A stretch of DNA of 64,000 nucleotides from Streptomyces sp. WMMB 322 (GTDB taxonomy: Bacteria > Actinomycetota > Actinomycetes > Streptomycetales > Streptomycetaceae), in the NCBI RefSeq assembly GCF_900090145.1, contig NZ_FMHI01000026.1, positions 1-64,000 of the forward strand, in the 5' to 3' direction. Below, piece after piece: positions 50,517-58,297 of the stretch. The notes beneath the pieces are model-generated. The model searched no databases and had not been told where the DNA came from. It saw only the letters and a list, made by a program, of their open reading frames with translations. The number at the start of each line of letters is the position of its first letter. Position 1 is the stretch's first letter. The position numbers were made by a program, and so were the translations under genes.

Positions 50517-51947
50517 GTGACTGACAAGCCCCGCATCCCCGACGTCCTGGCCTCCCGCTACGCCTCCGCCGAGCTGGCCCGGCTGTGGTCCCCCGAAGAG
50601 AAGGTGGTGCTGGAGCGGCGGCTGTGGCTGGCGGTACTGCGGGCCCAGCGCGACCTGGGTGTGGACGTACCCGAGGCGGCCGTCGCCGACTACGAGCGTG
50701 TCCTGGGGAACGTCGACCTGGCGTCCATCGCGGCACGGGAGCGGGTCACCCGGCACGATGTGAAGGCCCGCATCGAGGAGTTCAACGCGCTGGCCGGGCA
50801 CGAGCACGTGCACAAGGGCATGACCTCCCGGGACCTGACGGAGAACGTCGAGCAGCTGCAGATCCGGCTGTCGCTGGAGCTGGCGCGTGACCGCACCGTC
50901 GCGCTGCTGGCCCGGCTGGGCCGGCTGGCCGGGGAGCACGCCGAACTGGTCGTCGCCGGACGCTCGCACAACGTGGCCGCGCAGGCCACCACTCTGGGCA
51001 AGCGCTTCGCCACCGCCGCGGACGAACTCCTCATCGCCTACGAGCGGTTGACGCAGCTGCTCGCGCGCTACCCGCTGCGCGGCGTCAAGGGCCCCGTCGG
51101 CACCTCGCAGGACATGCTGGACCTGCTCGGCGGGGACGAGGAGAAGCTCGCCGAACTGGAGCGCAGGGTCGTCTCCCATCTCGGCTTCGCGCGCGCACTC
51201 ACCTCGGTCGGGCAGGTCTATCCCCGCTCCCTCGACCACGACGCGGTGACGGCACTGGTCCAGCTGGGCGCGGCGCCCTCGTCACTGGCGAAGACGATCC
51301 GGCTGATGGCCGGGCAGGAGCTGGTCACCGAAGGCTTCAAGGAGGGCCAGGTCGGCTCCTCCGCCATGCCGCACAAGATGAACACGCGGTCCTGCGAGCG
51401 CGTCAACGGCCTGATGGTGGTCCTGCGCGGCTACGCGTCGATGACGGGCGAACTGGCCGGTGACCAGTGGAACGAGGGCGACGTCTCGTGCTCCGTGGTA
51501 CGCCGGGTGGCTCTGCCCGACGCCTTCTTCGCCCTCGACGGGCTGATGGAGACCTTCCTGACGGTGCTCGAGGAGTTCGGCACCTTCCCCGCCGTGGTGG
51601 AACGCGAACTCGACCGCTATCTGCCCTTCCTGGCCACCACGAAGGTCCTGATGGCGTCCGTACGGGCGGGAGTCGGCCGGGAGAGCGCACACGAGGTCAT
51701 CAAGGAGCACGCGGTCGCCTCGGCGCTGGCGCTGCGGGCGGGAGCGGAACGCAACGAGCTCCTCGACCGGCTGGCCGAGGACGGGCGGATCCCCCTCGGG
51801 CGCGGGGAGTTGAGCGCTCTGATGGACGACCGGCTGGCCTTCACGGGCGCCGCCGCGGGCCAGGTCGGTGCGGTGATCGCCCGCATCGAGGAGATCACGA
51901 AGGAGCACCCGGAGGCCGCGGCCTACACGCCGGGGGCGATCCTCTGA
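50517..51947 (+). CDS. purB: Adenylosuccinate lyase
   Basis: A 476-aa purine enzyme of the fumarase/aspartase superfamily. Signature GSSAMPHKMNTRSCERV, plus MTSRDLTENVEQ and RSHNVAAQATTLGKR. It cleaves both SAICAR and adenylosuccinate. GTG 50517. Its stop (51947) is directly followed by the mug pseudogene. Confidence 0.96.
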   Translation: MTDKPRIPDVLASRYASAELARLWSPEEKVVLERRLWLAVLRAQRDLGVDVPEAAVADYERVLGNVDLASIAARERVTRHDVKARIEEFNALAGHEHVHKGMTSRDLTENVEQLQIRLSLELARDRTVALLARLGRLAGEHAELVVAGRSHNVAAQATTLGKRFATAADELLIAYERLTQLLARYPLRGVKGPVGTSQDMLDLLGGDEEKLAELERRVVSHLGFARALTSVGQVYPRSLDHDAVTALVQLGAAPSSLAKTIRLMAGQELVTEGFKEGQVGSSAMPHKMNTRSCERVNGLMVVLRGYASMTGELAGDQWNEGDVSCSVVRRVALPDAFFALDGLMETFLTVLEEFGTFPAVVERELDRYLPFLATTKVLMASVRAGVGRESAHEVIKEHAVASALALRAGAERNELLDRLAEDGRIPLGRGELSALMDDRLAFTGAAAGQVGAVIARIEEITKEHPEAAAYTPGAIL

Positions 51948-51966
51948 CGCGGCGTGCAACCCGCTT

Positions 51967-52001
51967 CTCCCCCGGACCTCGTCCGGGAGGTGCCTCCAGG
52001 G
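51967..52001 (+). repeat. 35-nt palindromic element, copy 1 (5' end of mug)
   Basis: CTCCCCCGGACCTCGTCCGG followed by GAGGTGCCTCCAGGG. The CCCGGAC and GTCCGGG arms form a hairpin with a 3-nt loop, flanked by CTCC/GAGG and a CCTCCAGG tail. It matches copy 2 at 32 of 35 positions. Confidence 0.9.
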
Positions 52002-52132
52002 AGGAGCTGGAGGCCGCCCGCGGCAAGCTCGTACCGGACGTGACGGCAGAAGGGCTGCACGTGCTCTTCTGCGGTATCAATCCGGGGCTGATGTCGGCGG
52101 CGACCGGCCACCACTTCGCCCGTCCCGGCAAC

Positions 52133-52167
52133 CTCCCCCGGACTCCGTCCGGGAGGTGCCCCCAGGG
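52133..52167 (+). repeat. 35-nt palindromic element, copy 2 (inside mug)
   Basis: CTCCCCCGGACTCCGTCCGG followed by GAGGTGCCCCCAGGG. Same orientation as copy 1 and 131 nt from it. It disrupts the mug reading frame between GN and PVLH. Confidence 0.9.
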
Positions 52168-52584
52168 CCCGTGCTGCACGCGTCCGGATTCACGCCGCGC
52201 CTGCTGCGGCCGGACGAGGAGCGCGAACTGCTCAAGTACGGGCTGGGCATCACCAACGTCGTGCAGCGGGCCAGTGCGCAGGCCGACGAATTGAGCGCCG
52301 AGGAGTACCGGGAGGGCGGCCGCCGGCTCGCCCGCAAGGTCTCACGGTTGCGGCCGCGGTGGCTGGCCGTGGTGGGCGTGACGGCATACCGCACCGCCTT
52401 CGGCGAACGCACGGCCCGGATCGGCCCGCAGGAGCAGCCGATCGGCGGTGCGCGTGTGTGGGTACTTCCCAACCCCAGCGGACTGAACGCCCGTTGGACG
52501 CCGAAGGCCATGGCCGAGGAGTTCTCCCGGCTGAGGGAGGCGGCCGGGGCGCAGGCAGAACGCTGAGGCCGAATTCGGCGGCCG

Positions 52585-52650
52585 GGGAGGGCCGTTGCCC
52601 GTCACCGCGGCGATCATGTGGAACGGCAGCACCGGACCGAGCCGGCACAC
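52585..52650 (-). pseudogene. Decayed 3' fragment of a paralogue of the 53628-54068 gene
   Basis: The minus strand reads LGPVLPFHMIAAVTGNGPP, matching the C-terminus LGPALPFQLIAAVTVNDPP of the gene at 53628-54068 in 14 of 19 residues, with clear DNA similarity. The stop codon is lost and no upstream part is visible. It lies in the gap after mug and before the GrpB gene, about 1 kb from the intact copy. Confidence 0.75.
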
Positions 52651-52702
52651 GCACCTCATCCGGCTTCTGAGCGTTGGTTCCGTCCGCCCGTAAAATGCGC
52701 GG

Positions 52703-53239
52703 ATGGCCGTTGAGATAGTGGACTACGACTCAGCCTGGCGCAGAGAGGGCACCGAGGCCGGTGCGGAGCTGATCGACGCCGCACCCGGGCTGTTCCTGGA
52801 CGTCGAGCACGTGGGCAGCACCTCTGTTCCGGGCCTGGCCGCCAAGCCGGTGATCGATCTGATGGCGTCGGTCACCACCCTGGACGATGTCACCGCGGGG
52901 CGGAGAGCCGCCCTGAGACGGCTGGGCTACCGCTTGCAGGAGACCGGGATGCCCGGTCGGCTGTTCTACTTCCGGAGCCGTGCCGACGGGCGGCGCAGTC
53001 ATCACCTGCACATCGTCACAGCCGACACCTGGGACACGCGTAACGAGCGGCTCTTCCGTGACCACCTGCGCTCGCATCCGCAAGTGGCACAGGAATACGG
53101 CGAGTTGAAGCGGCGTGCCGCTGCCGATGCAGAGGACGGGCTCGCGTACACCAAGCGCAAGACGGAACTGATCCAACGCGTCGTCGACCAGGAGCGTGCC
53201 GCCCGAGGGCTGCCTCTCGTACCGGTCTGGGAGGAGTGA
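52703..53239 (+). CDS. GrpB-family nucleotidyltransferase-like protein
   Basis: A 178-aa protein of the GrpB/UPF0157 family. It carries HVGSTSVPGLAAKPVIDLMAS (polymerase-beta-like GSxxxxG/D pattern), DVTAGRRAALRRLGY and HHLHIVTADTWDTRNERLFRDHLR. The fold is nucleotidyltransferase-like, with unknown substrate. The start is ATG 52703. Its upstream region carries the decayed fragment described above. Confidence 0.88.
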   Translation: MAVEIVDYDSAWRREGTEAGAELIDAAPGLFLDVEHVGSTSVPGLAAKPVIDLMASVTTLDDVTAGRRAALRRLGYRLQETGMPGRLFYFRSRADGRRSHHLHIVTADTWDTRNERLFRDHLRSHPQVAQEYGELKRRAAADAEDGLAYTKRKTELIQRVVDQERAARGLPLVPVWEE

Positions 53240-53420
53240 GCCCAGACCTGCGCGCGACCCGGCACACGGCCCGGTCTGCGGACTGACCGCCGAGGCCCGG
53301 CACGAGGCTGGGGCGTGTCCGCAAAGCAGCGTCGCCCTCCTCTGGGCCTGGCGGCCGGGGCGAGCCTGAGCAGGGTGGGGCGCGCGGTGGCTGGTACGTG
53401 CGATCGGAAGGCGGAGGGTC

Positions 53421-53579
53421 GGGGTACCTCCCGGGCGGCCAGGCCCAGGGGGAGAGAGCGCTGAGGGTACTTCCCCTGGCTCCGCGGGGGAGACCCCACC
53501 CCGGCGAACCCAGGGGGAGGGCTGCGCCGACGACCGGCGACGCAGCGTGGGGGCATCCCCGGCCGGCGGCCGGGGGAAC
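53421..53579 (-). repeat. Cluster of palindromic elements, opposite orientation to the mug copies
   Basis: Four related units lie in the gap: 53421-53454 (GGGGTACCTCCCGGGCGGCC..AGGGGGAG), 53463-53492 (GAGGGTACTTCCCCTGG..GCGGGGGAG), 53493-53519 (partial), 53547-53579 (GTGGGGGCATCCCCGGCCGG..CCGGGGGAAC). They match the reverse complement of the mug elements: GGGGGCACCTCCCGG...CCGGGGGAG. The 53240-53627 gap holds nothing else. Confidence 0.75.
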
Positions 53580-53627
53580 GCGTGCCAGACCCCGCCTCCC
53601 CGTCACCGGCGTGCCGGAACAACCCGC

Positions 53628-54068
53628 CTAGGGAGGGTCGTTGACCGTGACGGCTGCGATCAGCTGGAAGGGAAGTGCAGGGCCCAGCTGCGATACGCCC
53701 ACAGCGACCCACCGGCCCTCCGTCTGCCACAGCTCCACGTAGGGGACGCCCGCGCTCAGCCCCTGCCAGGGCTCGGGCATCTCCTCCCCCTCGGCGCCGC
53801 GCATCAGGGTGCCCCTCAGGCTGACCAGCTGCGGCTCGCCCCACCGCCCGGTGAGCAGCCGGCTCAACGCCCCGCACTCCGCCTCGTACTGCTCCCCGGT
53901 GGTGAGCCGGCCCGCGCCGTCGCCCTCCCAGAACTCCTCGCTCGTGGCCAGCTCCGCCAGGTGGTAGCCGGGACCGCTGACCACTTCGGCCTGCCGCCCT
54001 CGCTGCTCGGGGAACGGACGGTCGCGTAACACGTCGATGGTGGCGAGGTGTTGGGCCAGGTCGCTCAT
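53628..54068 (-). CDS. Hypothetical protein (146 aa)
   Basis: A 146-aa protein starting MSDLAQHLATIDVLRDRPFP, with WGEPQLVSLRGTLMRGAEGEEMPEPW and an end QLGPALPFQLIAAVTVNDPP. I recognise no family with confidence; the layout is like Streptomyces lineage-specific cytosolic proteins. A fragment homologous to its C-terminus lies at 52585-52650. Confidence 0.75.
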   Translation of the reverse strand: MSDLAQHLATIDVLRDRPFPEQRGRQAEVVSGPGYHLAELATSEEFWEGDGAGRLTTGEQYEAECGALSRLLTGRWGEPQLVSLRGTLMRGAEGEEMPEPWQGLSAGVPYVELWQTEGRWVAVGVSQLGPALPFQLIAAVTVNDPP

Positions 54069-54255
54069 TCCTCCAGTAAACCTCCGCCCGCCGACATCCG
54101 GGCGGGCGGGTCCCAGGCCCGCGCATCCCCGGCGTCGGAAGCAGTTCCGCGCCGAAGTGCATCAACTTCCCCTGTTCTGACTGGAGTTGGGTCTACTCGC
54201 GGTAACTCCGGCTTCCGGATACCATCCGGCTCAGGGTGGAGGCAAGGAGGCGGAC

Positions 54256-55419
54256 TTGACGCGGCTCTCCGGCAGGGATCCCTCTCTGCTGCGACGGATC
54301 AACTCGACCGCTGTACTGCGCGTGCTGCGCACCGAGTTCGGCCGGTCTCCGCTGACCCTCACGGACCTGGCGAACGCCACCGAGCTGTCACGTCCCACCG
54401 TGGAGGGCGTGATCGAGGGCCTCGTCGGTGCGGGGCTCGCGGCCGAGGCCGAGGGAAGCCCCGCCGGCACACCGCGCGCGGCGCGGCGCGGCCGCCCCGC
54501 CCGGCGGTTCCGCTTCAGGGCCGAGGCGGGGCACGCCATCGGCGTGGAGATCGGCGCCCACCGGATAGCCGCCGTGCTCTCCGACCTGACGGGCGAGATC
54601 GCCGGCACGGTCACCCGGGAGGTGGACGAGGACACCCCCGCCGTCGAGCGGCTGGTACAGGCACACAGCACCGTCTCCGAGCTCATCGACGTGAGCGGCA
54701 CCGGATGCGGCTCGCTGCGCGCGGTGGGTGTGGGCACCCCGGGAATCGTCGAGGCGGACGGCACCGTACGGCTGAGCACGGCACTGCCCGGCTGGACGGG
54801 CCTGCCGCTGGGCGAGAAGCTGCGGGAGACGGCCTTCGGCTGCCCGGTGATCGTGGAGAACGACGCCAACTCCGCTGTCGTCGCGGAGCGTTGGCAGGGC
54901 GCGGCGGAAGGTGCCGAGGATGTCGTGATGGTGCTCGTCGGGCTGAGCCCGGGGGCGGGCTCGCTGATCGGCGGGCGGCTGCACCGGGGGTTCGGCGGTG
55001 CGGCGGGCGAGATCGGCGCGCTGCACCTGCTGGGCCGCGAGTCGACCCCGGAGCGTCTGCTGTCGACCACGGGCGAGCCGCTGCACCCCCTGGACGAGGC
55101 CGCCGTCGCCCGCGTCTTCGCCCTCGCGCGTGCGGGCGACGAGCAGGCCGAGCGCGCGATGGAACGGTTCGTTCAGCGCCTCGTCCACGATGTCGCCGCG
55201 CTGGTGCTGGCCCTCGACCCGGAGCTGGTGGTCATAGGGGGCTGGGCCTCGGGACTGGACGACGTACTGGGGCCGCTGCGCGACGAGTTGGAGCGCTACT
55301 GCCTGCGGCCGCCGCGTGTCGCCCTGTCGGAGCTGGGTGAAGCGGCAGTCGCCACGGGCGCGCTGCGGCTCGCTCTCGACAAGGTCGAGAGCGAGCTCTT
55401 CAGCGTCAACAGTGACTGA
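54256..55419 (+). CDS. ROK-family transcriptional regulator
   Basis: A 387-aa protein: N-terminal winged helix (TDLANATELSRPTVEGVIEGLVG), then a ROK kinase-like domain with AIGVEIGAHRIAAVLSDLTG, VGVGTPGIVEADGTVR, VIVENDANSAVVAERW. The zinc Cys motif of ROK proteins (C-x-C-G-x-x-G-C) is missing; the segment is GEIGALHLLG. TTG 54256 follows AAGGAGG by 5 nt. No kinase target genes adjoin. Its last 14 nt overlap the converging GntR gene. Confidence 0.88.
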   Translation: MTRLSGRDPSLLRRINSTAVLRVLRTEFGRSPLTLTDLANATELSRPTVEGVIEGLVGAGLAAEAEGSPAGTPRAARRGRPARRFRFRAEAGHAIGVEIGAHRIAAVLSDLTGEIAGTVTREVDEDTPAVERLVQAHSTVSELIDVSGTGCGSLRAVGVGTPGIVEADGTVRLSTALPGWTGLPLGEKLRETAFGCPVIVENDANSAVVAERWQGAAEGAEDVVMVLVGLSPGAGSLIGGRLHRGFGGAAGEIGALHLLGRESTPERLLSTTGEPLHPLDEAAVARVFALARAGDEQAERAMERFVQRLVHDVAALVLALDPELVVIGGWASGLDDVLGPLRDELERYCLRPPRVALSELGEAAVATGALRLALDKVESELFSVNSD

Positions 55420-56218
55420 GCCGCCCGGCGGCCGCGGCGCGGTGGCGTCGGGGCGCCCCTTCGGGAGCGGGGCTCTCGGGGGCCGGCACCACGGGCTCGG
55501 GAACCTTGTCTCCGAAGGTGAGGCGGCAGGTGTCGGCGCGGTACGTGGAGACGGAGACGGCGGCGGTCGTGCCCTGTGAGACGTAGCGGGTGGTGACGAC
55601 CAGCACGGGAGCGCCGGGCAGCCGGTCGAGCTGACGGGCGTCGTCGGCGCGCACGGAGCCGAGTTCCACCGTGCGCTCCTTGCCCTCCAGTTCGAGACGG
55701 TGCAGTTCGCGGAGCACGGCGCGGCCACGGGCGGTGCCTCCGGAGTCCATCGCGGGAAGCCCGGGCACCGAGGAGTGCGGCACGTACAGCACTTCCGTCG
55801 CTACGGGCTGGCCGTGGGTCATGCGGGTGCGGCGCACCGAGTGCACCGGTTCGCCGGCGTCCCGGCCCAGCAGCGCCGCAACGCCCGCGGGCGGGGTCGT
55901 CTCATCGCTCTCGCCGGTCTGCCACGCGTCGTCCGGGCTGCCGGGCCATCCCTGCTCACCCGGACCGACGTCCACGCCGAAACGGGGCGGTGCGACGGTG
56001 GTGCCGACGCCGCGCCGGCGCTGGAGGCGGCCTTCGAGTTCGAGCTGTTCGAGGGCCTGCCGGAGGGTGGCGCGCGCGACGCCGAACCGGGCGGCAAGCT
56101 CCCGCTCGTTGGGCAGGATCTCGCCGACCTCGAACTCGGAGTCCAGCGCGTCCGACAGCACGGTCTTCAAGTGCCAGTACTTCGGCTCCGGCACCGCATC
56201 CAGCTGTGTGGTCCCCAC
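55406..56218 (-). CDS. HutC-subfamily GntR regulator (UTRA domain)
   Basis: A 270-aa regulator: winged helix (LKTVLSDALDSEFEVGEILPNERELAARFG, ATLRQALEQLELEGRLQRRRGVGT) and UTRA domain (GEPVHSVRRTRMTHGQPVATEVLYVP). GTG 56218 has GGAG 5 nt upstream; ATG 56245 would add nine residues. The C-terminal tail is Pro/Ala/Arg-rich. An operator of the form TTGGTC-N2-GACCAA lies upstream. It resembles DasR-class proteins; the effector is unknown. Confidence 0.85.
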   Translation of the reverse strand: MGTTQLDAVPEPKYWHLKTVLSDALDSEFEVGEILPNERELAARFGVARATLRQALEQLELEGRLQRRRGVGTTVAPPRFGVDVGPGEQGWPGSPDDAWQTGESDETTPPAGVAALLGRDAGEPVHSVRRTRMTHGQPVATEVLYVPHSSVPGLPAMDSGGTARGRAVLRELHRLELEGKERTVELGSVRADDARQLDRLPGAPVLVVTTRYVSQGTTAAVSVSTYRADTCRLTFGDKVPEPVVPAPESPAPEGAPRRHRAAAAGRLSHC

Positions 56219-56327
56219 TGTGGCTCCGCCTTCCCCTGCATCCACCGGCCCGCGCGGGACGGGGCTTTATACGAGCTTGTTTTTTAAAGGTCCTTGCGTA
56301 TGGCCGACCCTAGGGCGAGCCCGGGGC

Positions 56328-56341
56328 TTGGTCAAGACCAA
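56328..56341. promoter_or_regulatory. Predicted HutC/DasR-type operator TTGGTC-AA-GACCAA
   Basis: Inverted repeat with perfect 6-nt arms, close to the TGGTCTAGACCA pattern of DasR sites, 110 nt upstream of the GntR start and 85 nt upstream of the divergent SDR start. Confidence 0.7.
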
Positions 56342-56382
56342 TAAGGTGGAGCCTGAGGCTGGTCAGCGGGCATGACGGGTGG

Positions 56383-56396
56383 GATGATCGATCATC
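56383..56396. promoter_or_regulatory. Palindrome GATGATC-GATCATC near the SDR start
   Basis: A perfect 14-bp palindrome 29 nt upstream of ATG 56426. It may bind a second regulator. No gene for it is identified. Confidence 0.55.
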
Positions 56397-56425
56397 GTTC
56401 AATGGTGTGCGGAGACGGAGGGCTC

Positions 56426-57181
56426 ATGGCGGAGCAGCAGCGGATCACGGTCGTCACCGGCGGAAGCCGCGGCATCGGCTCCGCCGTCGCCGTACGCCTG
56501 GCACGGGCCGGCCACGACATCGCCGTCGGGTACGAGCGCTCCCGCGAGGCCGCCGAGGAGACCGCACGTGCCGTACGCGCACACGGCGTGCGGGCAGTAC
56601 CCGTGCAGCTGGACACCAGTGTCGAGGCAGAGGTGGACCGGCTCTTCGACACGGTGCGCGACGAACTCGGGCCCGTGACGGGCCTGGTGAACAACGCCGG
56701 AGTGACCGGGCCCCTGGGACGCTTCACCGGCACACCCACGGACGTGATCCGCCGCGTCCTCGACGTGAACGTCCTGGGAACGCTGCTGTGCGCACGGCGC
56801 GCCCTGCTGGAGATGTCCACGGCGCACGGCGGCGACGGCGGCAGCATCGTCAACATCTCCTCCGGAGCCGCGACGCTGGGCGCACCGGGCGAGTACGTGC
56901 ACTACGCCGCATCCAAGGCCGCCGTCGACGCGATGACGGTCGGCCTCGCCAAGGAGTTCGGGCCGGCGGGAGTCCGGGTCAACTCCGTTCAGCCGGGAGC
57001 CGTGCTCACCGACATGCACGCCACCATGGGCGACGCCGAACGGCCCTGGAAGAAGGCCCGGACGATCCCGGCGGGGCGCCCGGGCGAACCCGGGGAAGTG
57101 GCGGCCGCGGTGGCCTGGCTGCTCTCCGACGAGGCGTCGTTCACCAGCGGCGCGGTGCTGAGGGTTGCCGGCGGGGCCTGA
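56426..57181 (+). CDS. Short-chain dehydrogenase/reductase
   Basis: A 251-aa classical SDR: TGGSRGIG near residue 11, NNAGVTGP, catalytic Ser in NISSGA, Tyr-x-x-x-Lys in HYAASKAAV, PGAVLTDMHA. The pattern is like 3-oxoacyl-ACP reductases and glucose-1-dehydrogenase-like enzymes. GGAGGG lies before ATG 56426. It diverges from the GntR regulator. The following minus-strand gene is the ECF41 sigma factor. Confidence 0.9.
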   Translation: MAEQQRITVVTGGSRGIGSAVAVRLARAGHDIAVGYERSREAAEETARAVRAHGVRAVPVQLDTSVEAEVDRLFDTVRDELGPVTGLVNNAGVTGPLGRFTGTPTDVIRRVLDVNVLGTLLCARRALLEMSTAHGGDGGSIVNISSGAATLGAPGEYVHYAASKAAVDAMTVGLAKEFGPAGVRVNSVQPGAVLTDMHATMGDAERPWKKARTIPAGRPGEPGEVAAAVAWLLSDEASFTSGAVLRVAGGA

Positions 57182-57221
57182 GGAGCGGACCGCTCACGGC
57201 ATGCGCCTGCGCCGGCACGGC

Positions 57222-58115
57222 TCACGGCGCCTGGAGGTGGGCCAGCTTGTCGGGGTTGGCGACCAGGTACACGCTCTGGATGACGCCGTCCGCCACGTCC
57301 AGGAGCATGACGGCGGTGGGCTTGCCGCCGACCGAACCGACCAAGGCCGTCGCGCCGTTGAGCTCCGTGAACTCGAACTCCAGGTCCGCGACGCCCTGCT
57401 GGGCGATGGCGGCCATGAAGCGCCCCACCTTGCCGGCTGAAGTGATCGTCCGCATGGGCGCCTTGGCCTTGCCGCCGCCGTCGCCGACCAGACGCGCGTC
57501 GGGAGCGAGCATGGCGAGCAGCCCGTCGAGGTCTCCCCTGGTGGCCGCGTCGAGGAACCGCTGGGTCAGCTCGCGCTGCTGCCCGGGGTCGACCTCGTAG
57601 CGGGGCGTGCGCTCCGCCACGTGGCTGCGGGCGCGCGCGGCGAGCTGCCGCACGGCGGCCGGGGTGCGGTCCAGGGCGGCGGCGATCTCCTCGTGCGGGA
57701 ATCCGAAGGCCTCGCGGAGCACGAACACCGCGCGCTCCAGCGGGGAGAGGGATTCCAGGACCACGAGTACGGCGACGGAGACGGACTCGGCCAGGATCAC
57801 GCGGTCCGCGCCGTCGGGAACCGCCTCGGCGTGGACGTCGGTGGGGAGGGGTTCGGGAAGCCACGGGCCGACATAGGTCTCACGGCGCGACTGGGCCGAG
57901 CGCAGCCGGTCCAGGGCGAGCCGTGTGGTGGCGCGGACCAGGAAGGCGCGGGGCCGGCGCACTTCCGCGCGGTCGGCCGAGGCCCAGCGCAGCCAGGTGT
58001 CCTGGACGACGTCCTCCGCGTCGGCGACGCGGCCCAGCATGCGGTAGGCGACCCCCAGCAGAACCGGCCGGTGCTCCTCGAAGACCGCGGTCCCGTCGCT
58101 CTCTTCGGCGTCCAC
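57222..58115 (-). CDS. ECF41-type sigma factor with SnoaL-like C-terminal domain
   Basis: A 297-aa extracytoplasmic-function sigma factor. Sigma-2 and sigma-4 regions (VVQDTWLRWAS, PHEEIAAALDRTPAAVRQ) are followed by a SnoaL-like domain. The ECF41 markers are all present: WLPEP (residues 85-89), DGGGK (212-216) and NPDKL (287-291). In this group the C-terminal domain replaces an anti-sigma factor. ECF41 proteins typically act on an adjacent oxidoreductase gene; here the neighbours are an SDR and an alpha/beta hydrolase. Confidence 0.93.
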   Translation of the reverse strand: MDAEESDGTAVFEEHRPVLLGVAYRMLGRVADAEDVVQDTWLRWASADRAEVRRPRAFLVRATTRLALDRLRSAQSRRETYVGPWLPEPLPTDVHAEAVPDGADRVILAESVSVAVLVVLESLSPLERAVFVLREAFGFPHEEIAAALDRTPAAVRQLAARARSHVAERTPRYEVDPGQQRELTQRFLDAATRGDLDGLLAMLAPDARLVGDGGGKAKAPMRTITSAGKVGRFMAAIAQQGVADLEFEFTELNGATALVGSVGGKPTAVMLLDVADGVIQSVYLVANPDKLAHLQAP

Positions 58116-58297
58116 GGGCCCATGATGTCACCCCGTTGCGGGAGGCTTGTGCGCACCACCTTGTCCCGGCCGGGCCGGCCGCTGGTTCGGCAGAAGGCTT
58201 CCGCGCCGGGCCACTTGCTGACATTGTGTCTACATACGGGTGTGCCCCCGGCGGGCCGTCCGGTGCCCGCCGTAGGAGAACCAGCGAGGAGTGGACC

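Larger units (their letters stand above)
51954..52566 (+). pseudogene. mug: mug (G/U mismatch-specific uracil-DNA glycosylase), broken by two repeat insertions
   Basis: The family motifs are present but in two reading frames. EELEAARGKLVPDV..LHVLFCGINPGL and ATGHHFARPGN lie in one frame. PVLHASGFTPRLL, LKYGLGITNVVQRAS, AVVGVTAYRTAFG and VWVLPNPSGLNARW lie in another. A 35-nt palindromic element occupies 52133-52167, exactly where RFW normally joins GN to PVLH. A second copy at 51967-52001 sits between the presumed GTG start (51954) and the EELE segment, and also shifts the frame. Removing 35 nt here restores VQP-REELE. The enzyme cannot be made intact unless the elements are sequencing errors, which is unlikely for two matching copies. 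Confidence 0.85.

Noticed and set aside
53421..53579. CRISPR array
   Set aside because: The units are palindromic and unevenly spaced with no constant-length spacers or cas genes.
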